A DNA stretch of 64,000 nucleotides from Effrenium voratum. Lineage: Eukaryota; Sar; Dinophyceae; Suessiales; Symbiodiniaceae. Position numbers and translations under genes: made by a program. The number at the start of each line of letters is the position of its first letter. Position 1 is the first letter of the stretch. The stretch spans positions 224,001 through 288,000 of the forward strand of contig CAUJNA010000181.1 of assembly GCA_963377175.1 (NCBI GenBank). The letters run 5' to 3'. The notes under the pieces are model-generated. The model was not told the origin of the DNA, made no database searches, and saw only the letters and a program-made list of their open reading frames with translations. Positions 35,530-47,768 of the stretch are shown here, piece after piece.

Positions 35530-35712
35530 GCTGTGAACTACATCCCCTCGTTGCGGACCCCTGAGCTGTGCAGCAAGCACTTGTCGGGACATTTGTTCAG
35601 CCGCAGCTTTGCCAACCCAGGCCGCAAGACCAAGGACCGGAGGGGTGGTAGCGGCACAGGCGCGCGAGGAAGCCGCGCATTTGCCAGCGTGAGCATGCTT
35701 CCATTCCCTTAA
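35530..35712 (+). CDS. Exon-like island, unidentified protein
   Basis: The frame NYIPSLRTPELCSKHLSGHL, FSRSFANPGRKTKDRRGGSG and RAFASVSMLPFP ends at a stop (35712). GC-rich, with T-rich sequence on the left and an R2-like repeat on the right. Confidence 0.3.
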   Translation, partial: AVNYIPSLRTPELCSKHLSGHLFSRSFANPGRKTKDRRGGSGTGARGSRAFASVSMLPFP

Positions 35713-36699
35713 GAGTATGTCCTTTTCTTTGTCCCCCTAGGGGATCATGGACTGTCCCTTTTCCCACTGTTGATTTCAAAGAAAATCTAGGACCACTGGA
35801 CATATTCATATTTTGCCATGGGACGAAAACGCCGCCAGTGGAAGTATGCAAGTGTTGGAACAGCGGTCGATGAGGCCCGTCAGCTAGCAACTTGTAGCAA
35901 GGCTCCCGGGTCCCTTTCTGAGCTGGGAAGGTCCAGGATCCCTTGCACTTTCGCTAAAGCAAGCCTTTGGTATTTCTGCCTTGGCGCGACTTGTGGTGCG
36001 CGTTCTTGTTTCGGAGGGGGATCCCCTGGAGAGTAGCAGGCCATCACCCATGGTGGTTTCGAACATCGATGGCCCTCGTTGGCCAAAAGCTGCGTCACAA
36101 CCGACCAAGAGCCATCGATGTTCCACCAAAAGGACACATGAACAGATGCCGAGTGGCCTGGCCGAGTGGCCCGGCCAAACGAAAGAGGCGCAAGGTAGCC
36201 GGCCAAAATCCAGATTGGTGCTTGTTTTTGTTGTTGGTCTTTTTTCTTCGAGTTGTCTTGTTTGTTGGTTTTAACAGGAAAGCAGGAAAACCGAAAACCA
36301 TGTTGGCGTCCCTTTAAAGAAAAGCACGCCCACATGACATCCTTTACTAAAACAGCCGGCCACCCAAACAAATTGTGAAGCGGGCGGTAAGATCCAAAGC
36401 AACATTGAACCAATAAGATCCCAACGCTAAAGCAGGACTCGACTGCTCAGTACCAAGCAATACTACATCAGTGCTGAGAGAACCGACAAGGACCAACGAG
36501 GACTCAACACTACTGCGGCCCAATTCGGACCCCCCAAATTGCCTCCAAAAAGGCTCCCAAGGCTTTTGGATGCACCTGTAAACTGGACAACCATCACAGA
36601 TACCCCGAGACCCCTTTCTCAGCTTTCTGAGGTTGTCGCCTTTCAACTCTTGCAGGGTGACATGTTAGGCCACTTAGCCTACCCGCACGAGGAGACATC

Positions 36700-36876
36700 A
36701 TGTTGACGGAGCTTGAGCCCCTCCGTGAGGAGCGGGGTGCATATCGCAGGGAAAGCATATGGGCCCGGCAAAAAACACGTTTTGGCCATGTGACACCTCC
36801 CAAAGCCTTTGGTCTCAGTGGGTTCGGAGGACGTGTGATTTTGGGCAGGTTGGCTCCGAAAAGCTGGAATCTCTAA
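36700..36876 (+). CDS. Short ORF or terminal exon, unidentified protein
   Basis: ATG at 36700 opens MLTELEPLREERGAYRRESI, WARQKTRFGHVTPPKAFGLS, GFGGRVILGRLAPKSWNL and a TAA stop, 58 residues. Composition is protein-like and basic. The bases upstream are also open in this region, so the ATG may not be the true start. No family recognised. Confidence 0.35.
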   Translation: MLTELEPLREERGAYRRESIWARQKTRFGHVTPPKAFGLSGFGGRVILGRLAPKSWNL

Positions 36877-39190
36877 GCTCGAGTCTTTGCAGGACTTTGC
36901 CAGCTGACGCTTAGCCCTATTGGCAGCCGGCAGAAGCGCATGGACCAACTTCTCAACCTGGGTCTCGGTTGAGGGCAGCCTGGTTTTGGGATTCAAGGGG
37001 AAACTAAGAGAGAAACCCACGTGCATTTCTGAGATTGAACCCTGTGGTTTACTTTCAAAGCTCCTTCTTTTATCCTCCGCGCTGTCAAGGTGTAGATATT
37101 AGTGAAAGTTCCACCCGTTCACCCTGTTTCACTCAGCCTCTAATTTCCACCTGGAAACACAGTGTGGAAGACGCATAGCGCGAGCTCCGATGGCTGAAGA
37201 AAACCAAGCGGGCGAGAATCACGATCTCAGACACGTGGTGGAGTTCCTTGCTTCCAGTTGTTTGTCTTGCAGCGGGGTCCACTTAAATTCAACGACCAAA
37301 AAAAGGTATCCCATCTTTTCCGAGTGAAAATCCACTGGTTTGGGTGACCCTTTCAAAACCAATCGGAGACCCTGGCTGGCTCAAGTTCTATGCTCAAAAA
37401 AGGGGACCTCGCAAGTTCTATGCTCAACTTGGGGAGCCACAAACAGCAGGCACCTGGGAAAGGTATCTGAATGACCAGTTTCCTGAAGGGACCCCCTGTC
37501 AGGTGGTGGGAGTAAGTGGCGATACGAATCACGAGCTAGTGGTTAGGGGTATCCAAATTTGCCTACGAGGGAGCCTTTCGGAGCTACCGATTGGAGCTGC
37601 AAGGACAAGAAAAGATCAACCGACCTGTCAAGTGTGCGTTCAATGGTACGGCACCGGCTTGCTTCAGGCTGGGCATTTGGCCCGAGCCAGTTTGAAAACA
37701 GGGTCAGATGTTTTTCGTGCATCGGTCAATGGTCGAGCTTCATTGTTAACTATACATGCACATGAGCTAAGGAATGTCGGTGTCCAATATGTGAAGCATA
37801 GCTAAGGGCCCAGTCCTACATTCACCGATCCAACACTACAGTCTAATTATTATCAATACAGAGTACCAACGCTACTTGCAACAACTCGTCGTTCTCAGAA
37901 TTGAGCAGATTCACCACAAAGTGAGGACGATGTTTCAAACAGCATCGAGCAGAGTATTTCAAGAGGCTAATGAAGCTGCCGCATTTCCTTGTTGGCTTCG
38001 CCCCAAAAAAAGAACAGCTGGCGCCATGACTGGCTGGGTGAATACAGCGGTGGCTTCGCCGGCAAACCGTTAAGACCTCAGCTGTGAGGCGATGTATGCA
38101 TGCGTTGAAGTCGGATCAAAGTAGAACCCCTGCTTATTCACAGGGGTGTTCCCTCCAAAAGTGGGCTGAACCCCCACGAAAAGGAATTGGACAGCCCTCA
38201 AAAACAACCGGGGCTTCTACTTAGATCCGGGATCGATCGGATCGATGGCGATCGAAGGGATGGGCTGAGGTACAGAGGAAAAGTCCGATGCACAGGCTGG
38301 GAGCTCACAGAGTTGAGACGTGACATCTCTGTTCCGATTGCTACAGTGCCGGATACTTTGCGGAAGCATCAAACGCCGTGCTTGATTGTATTCTCTCTTT
38401 GACTGGCCAAGGAAAGAGACCCAGACGAGGACTGCGCGAATCTTGTTTCATGCATTTGTTTAAGCGTGCAGGTCTCACAGGGGTAGTGGTCAAAATGACT
38501 TTCCCCTAAGAACATCCCCCTAAGACCTGGTTTTTGCGGGGAAACTTATGCTTGAGACATAGGAACATTATTTTGCCAGCCCATGCGAGCCCCCTGGGTT
38601 TTGGGAAGCTTCTCCTTGCTTGGTTCCCAGGCATGCCCTTCTTTTAGTTGGTTTAGGGTTTAGGGTGTCCCATTCAACCCACATAAATGATCTGAACATG
38701 GGACACGGCTGACCGCCTTCCGAGCCAAAGGCCGCCTTCTGTTCCTCGGGCCCTTGTGGTCCTTGGTGCCGTTTCGGAACTTCAGGTACCAACGTGGGCT
38801 TGGACCATGTCAGAGACCAAGTAACGGTTTGGTGACGTTTTCCAGGACCAATCCACGGAAGGGAGTTGGTCGACACGTGTCCTTTGGCTTTTAGATCCTC
38901 CCCAGAGCTGGAGCTCAAGAGCCATGCGCTCGGCCAGTTTCAACCGGCGGCCCTGGCTTCACTTTGAGAGAAGGAGTAATTTCAAAACCCACCTGAAAGG
39001 ACCTTTGGGTGTTTTTTCTTCTCCCGTTTTGGGCAGGCACTAGTAAATCACCTTTGGGTGTTTCTTTTTTCCCCCCTTTTGGCAGCCACTAGCAAAGGCT
39101 TTCAATAGTGATCGCTTTTTATGTCCAGGTCCTGGGCAACTTGGCTAAAAGCAGCCGACCAAACAAGGATACCGTTTCTTTCTCTTCCCC
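36877..39190. other. Non-coding DNA
   Basis: No frame with sustained protein-like composition. An open minus frame at 38568-38918 is Pro/Gly/Lys-rich and not supported by any motif. Nothing else is seen. Confidence 0.45.
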
Positions 39191-39295
39191 ATGGCCACTG
39201 GGCTGAGTGAAAGATTGCAGGAGCCGGTGGCCAAGCTGCGTGCAATTGCCGTGGGCGCTGCTGGCAGCCCAGCACTGCTGCTGTTCTCTCTTTGA
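39191..39295 (+). CDS. Short exon-like ORF, unidentified protein
   Basis: ATG 39191 follows a pyrimidine-rich stretch. The frame MATGLSERLQEPVAKLRAIA, VGAAGSPALLLFSL ends at TGA 39293-39295. It is GC-rich with amphipathic helix character. Too short for identification. Confidence 0.3.
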   Translation: MATGLSERLQEPVAKLRAIAVGAAGSPALLLFSL

Positions 39296-39309
39296 TTGGT
39301 GGTTCTCTA

Positions 39310-39470
39310 CTGGAATTGGGGACCCCCCACCCTCCCCCTTATGTAGAGGGGATTCTTTCTGAAAAATTGGAACAAAGCCCCGGTGGGTGATAAGGCTCCT
39401 GTGCGAGGGGCGTCCTGATTCCTTGTCCGGGGATTATTCTAGGGGTACCTTCCATTTCCATTCTTTCCAG
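39310..39470 (+). mobile_element. Dispersed repeat family R3, copy 1
   Basis: 161 bp from CTGGAATTGGGGACCCCCCA to TTCCATTCTTTCCAG. The same sequence, slightly diverged, lies at 49227-49391. Ends CTGGAA and TTCCAG are inverted. The right end looks like a polypyrimidine tract plus CAG, as in an intron 3' end. Confidence 0.65.
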
Positions 39471-40007
39471 CGATCTGGTTGTTGAAAAGAACAATGGTTT
39501 AGAAAAGTGGTTCCCAGCCATCCGATTATTGAGATGTTTAGTTTTTTTTTGGGGGGGTATTGTTGAGGAAGTAACTGGCGATACATCATTAGCTAGTTGT
39601 TGGACGGGAGCCAAACTGAGCTAGGGGTATCCAAACAGTTTGCCTAAGTTGGAGCCTTTCGGAGCTACCGATCAGAGTTCTGTAAGTATTTTAGTTGGGG
39701 TTGCTGCAAAAGATCATCAACTTAATACCGGATTTAGACAGCCAATGTGAAGGTTTCTATTGATCATGACAATGGCCCGCAGAAGGAGTGTGCATGGGCT
39801 TTGCTGGGGTCATGGCAGATGAAAGCACGTTACAACTCCAACTCTCGTAGCAGAGGGTCCAAACTGAAACGCCTCCAACTGACATGTTTCGTTGGCGTAG
39901 ACGACTTCAGCCTTCCTTCTAGCTAGGTTGCAGGGGTGCTACTCTCAATCATCATTTCTGAGTTTTAGACTAATTACTCCTGATTTCAGTCACTCCCCGC
40001 AATTTGT

Positions 40008-40105
40008 TTTTGTGTTGCTTGGATGTTAGGGCTTCAACTTTTTGCCAACTAATGGGTGTTCCATTAAACCATTAAAAGTTAACAACTTTTAGCAGGGGAG
40101 CAGAA
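40008..40105 (+). repeat. Dispersed repeat family R4, copy 2
   Basis: TTTTTGCCAACTAATGGGTG and TTAACAACTTTTAGCAGGGG match 33350-33445. A family R6 copy follows at about 40207-40290. Confidence 0.55.
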
Positions 40106-41180
40106 AGCAACCAAGCTCAGGTGCTTTGGGGCTTAGTGCATGGCTCACAGCTCCTAGTGGCCATGGCTCACGGTTCCTGGTGGCCGCGCAATCGGCAGGG
40201 GATGAAAACCTCAGCTGAGCCACAATCAAAACCCGGGTAGTTAGTAAGGGGCAGTCCCAGCCAGAAATAGTTTCGGCCACCTTCTTAATTCTTTACATGG
40301 GTCTGGGTAGACCGTTTTAGTACTGGGTTTTGATTGTGGCTCAGCTGGCTCTGCCGAGAGTTGCTCAGGGCCTCGCGATGGTCTCGTACAGCACGGTGGA
40401 TGCCTTGGTACCAGGACCGCTTGCATGCCGACCCCCACTCCTCCCCCCCCCCCCTCCTTCCTCTCAGGACCCTTAGAGTATGCCGTGTTCGAAAAGAGTG
40501 AAAACCTACCGCCGTGTGGAAACCAACCCTCGGGTTTGGCAGCCTAGTGACGCCGGCACTTCAGGAGACAGCAGCATTGCCGAGGCGGGCTGCGCTGCGA
40601 GTCTGCGAGTCCGTGTCTCATGTGAACTCTCCTGGACTGGTCTTGCTTACACTGAAATGGGTATGGGTCAAAATAAAACCTGGGCATAGGACCGCAGGTT
40701 TTAGTCCTTGGTTCCATTTACCAGGGCTTGCCCCATTTTGGGGTCACCCTATTTGTGATCCACCGCCGAATGGGTGATTTTTTCGACACCCCGCTTCTGT
40801 TTGATCCAATCATGCGGTTTCAGTCTCGGCGTTTGGATGGCCCAGGGGTATCTAACTGGCAACCCATGCTTTGAGGGGCTAGATTCTTAGCATGTTACTC
40901 CTGCGACTTTGGTTTTGAAGTCCCCCCTCACAACCCCATTCTAAGAGAGTCTAAGTAGTTTAGGCCCCACTGGTCATTTGGGTCCTTGGTTCTCTAAAGT
41001 AAAGTGGCATCTTTGTTTGGAGCCGGTACCCTTTTGGCGTGGTTTTCCAAGCAAGCAAAAGGACACGTTCACCCTTTTTTTTGGGCGGGGGGGGAAAAAA
41101 AACGAGACACAAACCCATTTCCGCCTTGCTTTTTGCTTGGGTACGGACCTCACTCCAGTTAAACCTGTTTTCGCGGTCAG

Positions 41181-41343
41181 GACGTGGTGGACCTCGCGCA
41201 CTCGGCATATACCTCCAGCGTGGCCATAGTCGGCATGTCATCCTTAGAGCCGGGAGTCTCCAGCGAGACGAAAAACTTGAGAGCCATCGCTCAGGTTCTG
41301 AAAGCTTTGGGGTCTCAGATAGGCTCCGGCGTCCGGGGCTGTG
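41181..41343 (+). CDS. Exon with plausible splice sites, unidentified protein
   Basis: A T-rich stretch ending GGTCAG (41180) precedes the frame DVVDLAHSAYTSSVAIVGMS, SLEPGVSSETKNLRAIAQVL and KALGSQIGSGVRGCG. It is followed by GTAAGG at 41344, a good donor. The 163-base length is typical of a dinoflagellate exon. Ser/Ala-rich helical composition; no family recognised. This is the best-supported exon outside the mobile elements. Confidence 0.45.
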
Positions 41344-42875
41344 GTAAGGTTCAAGGGTTCCACGAGGGCTGGGGATATCACCTGAGCCTATTTTGTTGGG
41401 CCAAAACAAAAACCAAAAGGAAGAAAGACCACCAGGTATATCATCAGGTTGGTGGTTTGGATTTGGATTTGCACGGGTTTTTTCTTGGTTCTTGTAGAGG
41501 GTTTGCATGGGAGCCCCCCCCCCTCCATTTCACCAGCAAGCCACATCCAAACCACCCATCGGATGGAAGCTGCACGGTGGCCAGTCACGTGGGTGGCTCA
41601 AGTCTTTGGTCTGTTAAGGAGTTACCCCTGGTATCCGTTTTGTTTTAAAGGTTTTTCAGGGGAAACCCGAAGGACACCGGTAAATTATTTCGGCGTTCCC
41701 TGTTTTGAGACGAGCGCAGGTCCTGGGGCGTTGTATCCCTTTGTTCATCTTAGGGGGGAAACCCCGCGAACAAGGGGTTTCCGCCTTCAACGCCAAGAAT
41801 ACTCCGGAGGCCGAGAGGAAACAAGCCATTTGTCGGGTTCCCCTGTTTTTTTTATGAAGCACCCCTCAAGCCGCAATCAAGGCCTGGTACCAAAAGAGTC
41901 GAACCAATGTGAAGAATTTGAAGGGCGGATATCCACACCGATTTAAATGGTCTTACCACATGGAATCTATGGTGAGCAAAACTCACATGGAGCCCAGAAA
42001 TTCGGGCAGTCTCCGACCCCGCAAACATTTTTCCACCGGAAGGTGGGATCAAGGTCTTTGGGATGGTCCGGGAAGGTCTTTTTGAACACCTGGGATTGGT
42101 TTGGGACCAAACTTCCACTGGCTGAAATGAATGCATTTTCTTTCCTGCTGGCTTTAAAGGGAATCTATCACTCGTAGAAATAAATTTATAATAAATGGTG
42201 TTATTTTTCAGGGGACCGTCCCAAGGCAACCGTCCTTGCCTTTGAGACAACCAAAAGAGAAGGGGGGTGCTTGAGACACGTCCCAATGAATGTTGGAGCT
42301 CGCGTCCTGACTTCTGCCATCTTCCGATTCTCCGCTAGCTGCTAGCTGACTTGGCGATGGTCTTGTGATCCCAAATGGGTACGGGTCAAAATGAAACCGC
42401 CAGGACTTGGACCGCACAAGAAACAAGAAACAAAAACAGCCAACCCACTTTGGGGACACCATCTATTTTGGACAACACTCCAAAATCGGCCCGGCTCCTT
42501 TTGAATCGGAGATAAAAAGATCAAAACAATTGTTGGTGGCGGAGAGAGAGAGCCTTTGTACCTTTATGATTTTTTTTGGAAACGGGTCTTTAGGCTCTAA
42601 GTTGATCGAAACAGCTTGGATTTTTCATTGAAACAAAAAGTTAAACACTTTTTGCAGAGGTGGCGTTACCGCAATCAAGGTACATGTTGGAAACCTTGCT
42701 ATCCTAGGATGCAAAACGCCCCGGATTGCCGTCTTTTTGAAGCTATCCATTGATCCATCCGGTCGCTCCGAATAAGGCCTCTTTCCAGTCAGTGGACAGG
42801 GAGGTTCCAACCAAAATGAAAGACGTCAAACCACACCTTTCTATCAGCTTCCATTGGAGGGAGGGAAATAGAGTA

Positions 42876-42987
42876 CTTCCATGTTTAAATCAATAATTGT
42901 CTTATTCTTCCCTTTTGTTGTTAAGTAGCATCTATCACTCTTGGAGATATGTTCTATTTTTCTCCAGGGGACTTAAGCAAATGGAGG
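42876..42987 (+). mobile_element. Small TIR element family R2, short copy
   Basis: Left end CTTCCATGTTTAAATC, right end CTTAAGCAAATGGAGG. The interior TAGCATCTATCACTCTTGGA and TTTTTCTCCAGGGGAC match other R2 copies at 15525, 17135, 34438, 35699, 42110, 47769 and 48767. Confidence 0.6.
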
Positions 42988-43422
42988 TGTCCTTTTGGTT
43001 TCCCTAAAGGCAAAAAATGGCCCCTGTGGCACTGGCTTTTTGCTGAAATGCCAGAGGCATGCTCTTTGGTGTGACCTCATCCCGTAGATGGGAGGGTGAC
43101 CCCTGATACCGATGGTTTTTGTTGGGATCATTCCAGTTCTCATTCCCTATGGCACCAGAAACAGAAACTTTGATAGCCCCAGAAGCAAGCGTCTTGGAAG
43201 GAGAACCAGCCCAGTTGCTTTGATCATAAAATAAGAGGAAGCATAGATGGGAGGTTGGGAATGAACTCAGGGATCCCCTGAAAGGAAACCACCAATGGGA
43301 TGGTTTTCCCATCTCATTCCCTGCTTATCGCACCAGCAAGATTGTTGGAGGAAGGGCAATAGGGGTGACCCCTGGATTCTTGGACGGTTCTATGAGACCC
43401 CCCGTGCTCGCCCGTCACCTAG

Positions 43423-43540
43423 GCCTCATGCGGAGCACACCGTGGCCCTGCCCCCGCGCTTGTCGCAGGGAGCTCAGGACTGGTCTCACAATGCGGAACT
43501 CTCCTACGGCGGGGTGGCCGTTAAACCCAAGAAAGAACAC
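43423..43540 (+). CDS. Exon-like island, unidentified protein
   Basis: After TCACCTAG the frame reads PHAEHTVALPPRLSQGAQDW, SHNAELSYGGVAVKPKKE. Protein-like composition and GC-rich. The right border is unclear because the next codons are His/Pro/Lys repeats. Confidence 0.35.
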
Positions 43541-44057
43541 ACGCACCCCAAAAAAGGCGCTGGGCTCCATGCCTCAAAAGCACACCCCAAGAGGGTTTGG
43601 CGGGGTTCCGGCTGAACCGAAAAGAAACACCCCCAAAAACTGGTTCGTGTTAAGCCAGAAGGGTTGGGGCTCCCTTTCCCTTGAAACCACCGGTTACGAC
43701 CTGTGAAGGTGCCCTTTCTTATGGACTGGTTTTGGGTTGCTTTGCCTTTGGAAAGGAGAGGCGCGTGGGTTCACATGGAACAGCCTGGTCGCTAAGTGGA
43801 GCCTCTGGACCTGGAGTGTTGTGAATTTGCAGTCCCAACCAGGCTCGGGTTCTGGTAGGTGGTGTAGCTGGGGTGATCTTCATGGTGAAGGAACCTGCTG
43901 ACGTTGGTTGTCATCCTCACTTTCAACTTCCCAGTTTGGCTTGTGGGTTAAATTCGGAACCCCCCGACCTTGCACCAACTCAAAGCCTAAAGACCCTTTC
44001 TGGAACTGGATGAGTTGCTGGGCTACCACCAAGTCTACTTTGCCACCAAGTCTACTT

Positions 44058-44170
44058 CCACGGTTGCTGTTGGGGAGCATTTCACTTTTTTTTGTGGTTG
44101 AATGGTTGAAATCCCCACTTACCTGCTAAAGTTTAATTTGTTGCTCCCCTTCCAACGTGAACCAAGCTTC
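44058..44170 (+). repeat. Dispersed repeat family R5, copy 3
   Basis: GTTGGGGAGCATTTCACTTT, GGTTGAAATCCCCACTTA and CCAACGTGAACCAAGC match 421-552. Confidence 0.5.
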
Positions 44171-44189
44171 AGGGCCTTCCTTCTCACGC

Positions 44190-44290
44190 CAAGGAGCGGC
44201 CGCGGCCCGGTGACCAAGATGTTCTGCCACTCCATCGGCTACTTCTTGGCCGCCTGCGCCTCAAGCGAAGGAACCACGCGGCGTTACCCG
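44190..44290 (+). CDS. Exon-like island, unidentified protein
   Basis: The frame SGRGPVTKMFCHSIGYFLAA followed by CASSEGTTRR is GC-rich with C/G third positions, between an R5 and an R1 repeat. No family recognised. Confidence 0.3.
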
Positions 44291-44297
44291 GGTAGCC

Positions 44298-44425
44298 GGG
44301 TATCCCCCAGCTTGGTGCCCGACCTCTCACCCCTTTTTTGGGCCAGGGAGGGTTCCCCGTGTCTAAAATGGACTACAGAAAAAGTTTGCACCAACTCATT
44401 CTAACCTCTCTACTGGGGGACCTAG
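44298..44425 (+). mobile_element. Small TIR element family R1, copy 3 (left end degraded)
   Basis: The interior GGGAGGGTTCCCCGTGTCTA and TAACCTCTCTACTGGGGGAC match copy 1; the right end is GGGGGACCTAG. The left TIR is only partly recognisable. Confidence 0.6.
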
Positions 44426-44754
44426 GTATGTTTGTTGCTCGGTACCCTTGTTGGCTGTTGTTTTTTTTTTTTTGTTAAAGGGAAAGCCAAAGGGAAAGGA
44501 TCCGTTTTGGAGGTTCCCCCTTACTTTGAGAAAACCAGAAAAATGTCCCCCTGTTGAGGCGAGCTGGGAGGCAAAACGAGCGATCGCTATGATAGGTCCT
44601 TTATGTGGGGATCCCTTTGCAGACGTTGGTTGCAGGCAAAACATATCTGACGCCAGGGCAGCTGAGTCACAACTTGTTCTTTGCCCTCAAGATCCACAGA
44701 CGCTCTACGTGTCGCCCGCCCCAAATAGAGTTTTCCAACAGGGAATCCCATGAA

Positions 44755-44895
44755 GTAGTCTGCTTGTTCCGCTGGCATTTGTCTTGAGATCAGGATGTTG
44801 GCCTCATCACGGCCGGCGCATTGACTGGGAACCTGCCGCCACTGTGGGCTGGGCGACTTATTCACCACGTCATCCAGGCGAGGCTCGTTGACTCG
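44755..44895 (-). CDS. Exon-like island, unidentified protein
   Basis: The minus frame EPRLDDVVNKSPSPQWRQVP, SQCAGRDEANILISRQMPAE and QADYFMG has good composition. The plus strand is less protein-like here. No family recognised; if real it belongs to a minus-strand gene. Confidence 0.3.
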
Positions 44896-45369
44896 AATCC
44901 TTCGGGTTTTCTTGAAAGACCCCCTGGTTGGGCTTGGCAAAACCTACTTGCTCTTACTACATGGATGTAGTAACTGGCCAAGCCTGCAAGAATCCATCCG
45001 TTTGCTGGTTCTTACTGTGGATGTATGGCAATACCAAGCCACTGGCCATCACCAATCATTCACAAGAATGCATTTATGTTTGGCAGGGCGTTCCTGCCCT
45101 GTGAGAACAAACGGGTCGGAGGGTCGGGGAATAAAAGCTACCATTCGGATCCATGGGTTCGTTAATGGGTTGAAAAGCCAAGCAGCCGAAACCTCCAGTG
45201 CTGCCTGTTCTTTCCTGTTCTTGCTTCTTCTCCCCATCTAAAATAATGTGCCGAAAGAGTGTTTGTTATTGTGTTTGTTTTCCTTCTTTCTTTCTTTTTG
45301 TGGAGGGTTTCTTTGTTGGCTAAAAAACCGGCGGGGGTTTCCTGGAGGGCGTTTTTTTTTTTTGCTGAA

Positions 45370-45570
45370 AACACGGCGGGAGTGCCTTGGTTTGCCATGG
45401 GCTGCCTCTCACATGTCAGGCAGGCGCAGTGCTGCCCTGCATCTTCCGAACGACGCCCTCTGAAGCGCTCGCCTTGCGCTCGGTACTTTGCCCGGGACCC
45501 CAGGTCAGGGCAGGTCGTTGTTGAGGTCGGACCTCCAGAATTGGCGGTTGTCGCTTTGGTGTCCATTTAA
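45370..45570 (+). CDS. Exon-like island, unidentified protein
   Basis: The frame TAGVPWFAMGCLSHVRQAQC, RSPCARYFARDPRSGQVVVE and VGPPELAVVALVSI ends at a stop (45570). It is preceded by a long T run. GC-rich. No family recognised. Confidence 0.3.
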   Translation, partial: NTAGVPWFAMGCLSHVRQAQCCPASSERRPLKRSPCARYFARDPRSGQVVVEVGPPELAVVALVSI

Positions 45571-46505
45571 ACCAACCAAGAACAGGCTTTAGTTTTTTGT
45601 ATAAAAAGAAGAAAAAAACGGCGCACCCAACTGAGGTGGCAAGCTTTGGTTTTGGTTTTGGTGGTTTGATGTCCTACTGTGTTGCGAAATCCGAGACCGA
45701 CCACCTAAGAAACCCTGGAATGGTTTGAGTCCCCATGGTTTCAAACTGCTGCAGGATTTCATCCATCCACAGCATGTTACACACCTGTTTGGGCCAAAAT
45801 GGAGCTTTCTCGAAAATGGGGTAGGGAACATTTTGAATGAGTATGCAAACTGGTCACACCTTTTGAGGCCAACCCCAATTGAGTACCAATGGAGTACGTG
45901 TCATGCTTTTCGTTTCCGTCAGGGTCCAATTCTTTGTGCAATGCCAAGTGAGAATGAAGCGTGGCTGGGTCCAACAAGATCTCATCGATTTCACTCAACG
46001 GCGCAGTTCGTTTTCATTTAAAAGGCATCCAGAAATTGGATGAGGCCCAAGCCCCCTTGTTCTGTCACCCCTCATGGCCCTGCGCATGTCCCAGATTTTG
46101 GTTGGAATGTCGAGCGTCAAGATTTGTGACCTCAGGTCTAGCCATAGTGGATGGTTGCGAAATCTGTTCCCACCACGAAATGAAACCATGGGAATGAAAC
46201 CAAAACGTTTGGTGGTATTTGTGTTGGGGAATCAAATTATTCCATAATTTCTCAACGGTGGTCCGGTCTCGGATTTCGCAACCATCCACAGTAGGACACC
46301 AAACCACCAAAACCAAAACCAACATCTGCCACCCCACCCAGTTGGGTGTGTCTCTGTTGAAAGCGGTCTTTTGCTCCCCGAACAAGAGACGCATGTGCAA
46401 GGGGCTGTGAGTGCGAGTGTGTGTGTTTTAGGGGACCCTCTTTCCATGGTTGTTGGGCAAAGTTCCTTTCGGCCTGGGACGGGTACCCTCCCCGGGAGCA
46501 ACAAT

Positions 46506-46620
46506 TCTCAATTTTTTAGCAGTCAAGTGGACTTGGATTTCAACCACTCAACCACATGAGCAAACATGGAAAAATGTTTCCCAACAACAACCATGTCTTG
46601 GGGAATTTCCGGAAGGTCAG
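46506..46620 (-). repeat. Dispersed repeat family R5, inverted copy
   Basis: The reverse complement reads GTTGTTGTTGGGAAACATTT, TGGTTGAAATCC and GACTGCTAAAAAATTGAGAA, matching 421-552. Confidence 0.6.
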
Positions 46621-46774
46621 TGGCCATGAACCCAACGTCAACCAAGTTTCTTTTAGGAGACACGGATAGCTTCACCTGTGTTTTGGCTGGGCAGAGGGTT
46701 AGGCCACCCTGACCGAATCCAACAAGCGCGCGTGATGTGATTCTTAGACCAGTCTGTGAAAGCTCAAATGTAAT

Positions 46775-46790
46775 GTGTGTGTGTGTGTGT
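46775..46790. repeat. (GT)n microsatellite
   Basis: Eight uninterrupted GT units. Confidence 0.9.
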
Positions 46791-47631
46791 TTGCTCGTGT
46801 GTCTTTAAGGGAACCGACAAATGGTAGTTGTCCATTTTGGTTTCCCTTTAGAGCTGGTTGTCCTGTTGGTTTCCCGTTAAAGCCACGACTAACGGGTATC
46901 CGCCAAACAAAGATACACCCAAACAAAGCAGAACAAAAATACAACAGCAAGTTTCTTCAAGGAAAGCCACGAGTAGGATCGCACAGGTGCAACCAAAAAG
47001 CTGCCCTTGAACAATGCGCAAAGCACCATAGCATTGGGCAACCACACCCTGAACTTACAGCATTGAAACACGGGTCAACTGGGAATTCCTACTTCTAGTT
47101 GCCTGTTCGCTGAATGTAGGCTCTGCCCATGGTCAGCTTGCTTAATTGTCGAGAGGAAAGAGAGCTGGAAGACTGCGGCATGCCAAAATATGTCGAAAAT
47201 ATGTGGAAAACCTGTACTCTGTGGTTCCTAGGCATCCCCTTAGCTTTTTAGTTGTTAGTGGGGTAATCCTGCTAAAAGTTAAACTTTTGGCAGGGCTCCT
47301 TAAAAGATACATTTTGTCCATTTAACACATTGCCTTTTCCACAACCACCATTTACAAGGCAATGTTCAGGTGTATAATGTAAGGATCCCTGTTTTAGCAG
47401 GGGAGCAGAAAGCAACCGAGTGTACTCCGGTGCCAAGGCATTGCATACTTCGCAGAGTTCTCGAACATTTTCCTTCGCTTGAGCAACCTTCTGCGCAGGA
47501 GGCGCGAAGCTGTGAAATCTCAGACAGTCATTTGAGCCACTTGGTCAAAACCCGGGTAAGTGAAGGTTAGTAAGGGACGATCCCAGCCAGAAATAGCTGC
47601 GGATATCCGCTTTCTTAGTTCTTTACATTCG

Positions 47632-47768
47632 AGATTTGACCACGTGACTCATTTCAACATGTTCGAGATTGACTCTGCGCGTCCAGGGCAGGTTCATTTC
47701 GACTTCGTCGCGCAGTCAACGTGGCACGGCGCTTATGTGCCATTGGTCGTGGCTACATTAAGCCTCAT
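47632..47768 (+). CDS. Exon-like island, unidentified protein
   Basis: The frame RFDHVTHFNMFEIDSARPGQ, VHFDFVAQSTWHGAYVPLVV and ATL has the most protein-like composition of the non-TE islands, with aromatic and His/Asp residues in beta-strand-like spacing. An R6 repeat lies upstream and an R2 element begins directly at its right edge. No family recognised. Confidence 0.4.

Noticed and set aside
38568..38918. 116-codon minus-strand frame starting MSSSSGEDLK
   Set aside because: It has an ATG and length but Pro/Gly/Lys-biased composition, no motif and no splice-like flanks.
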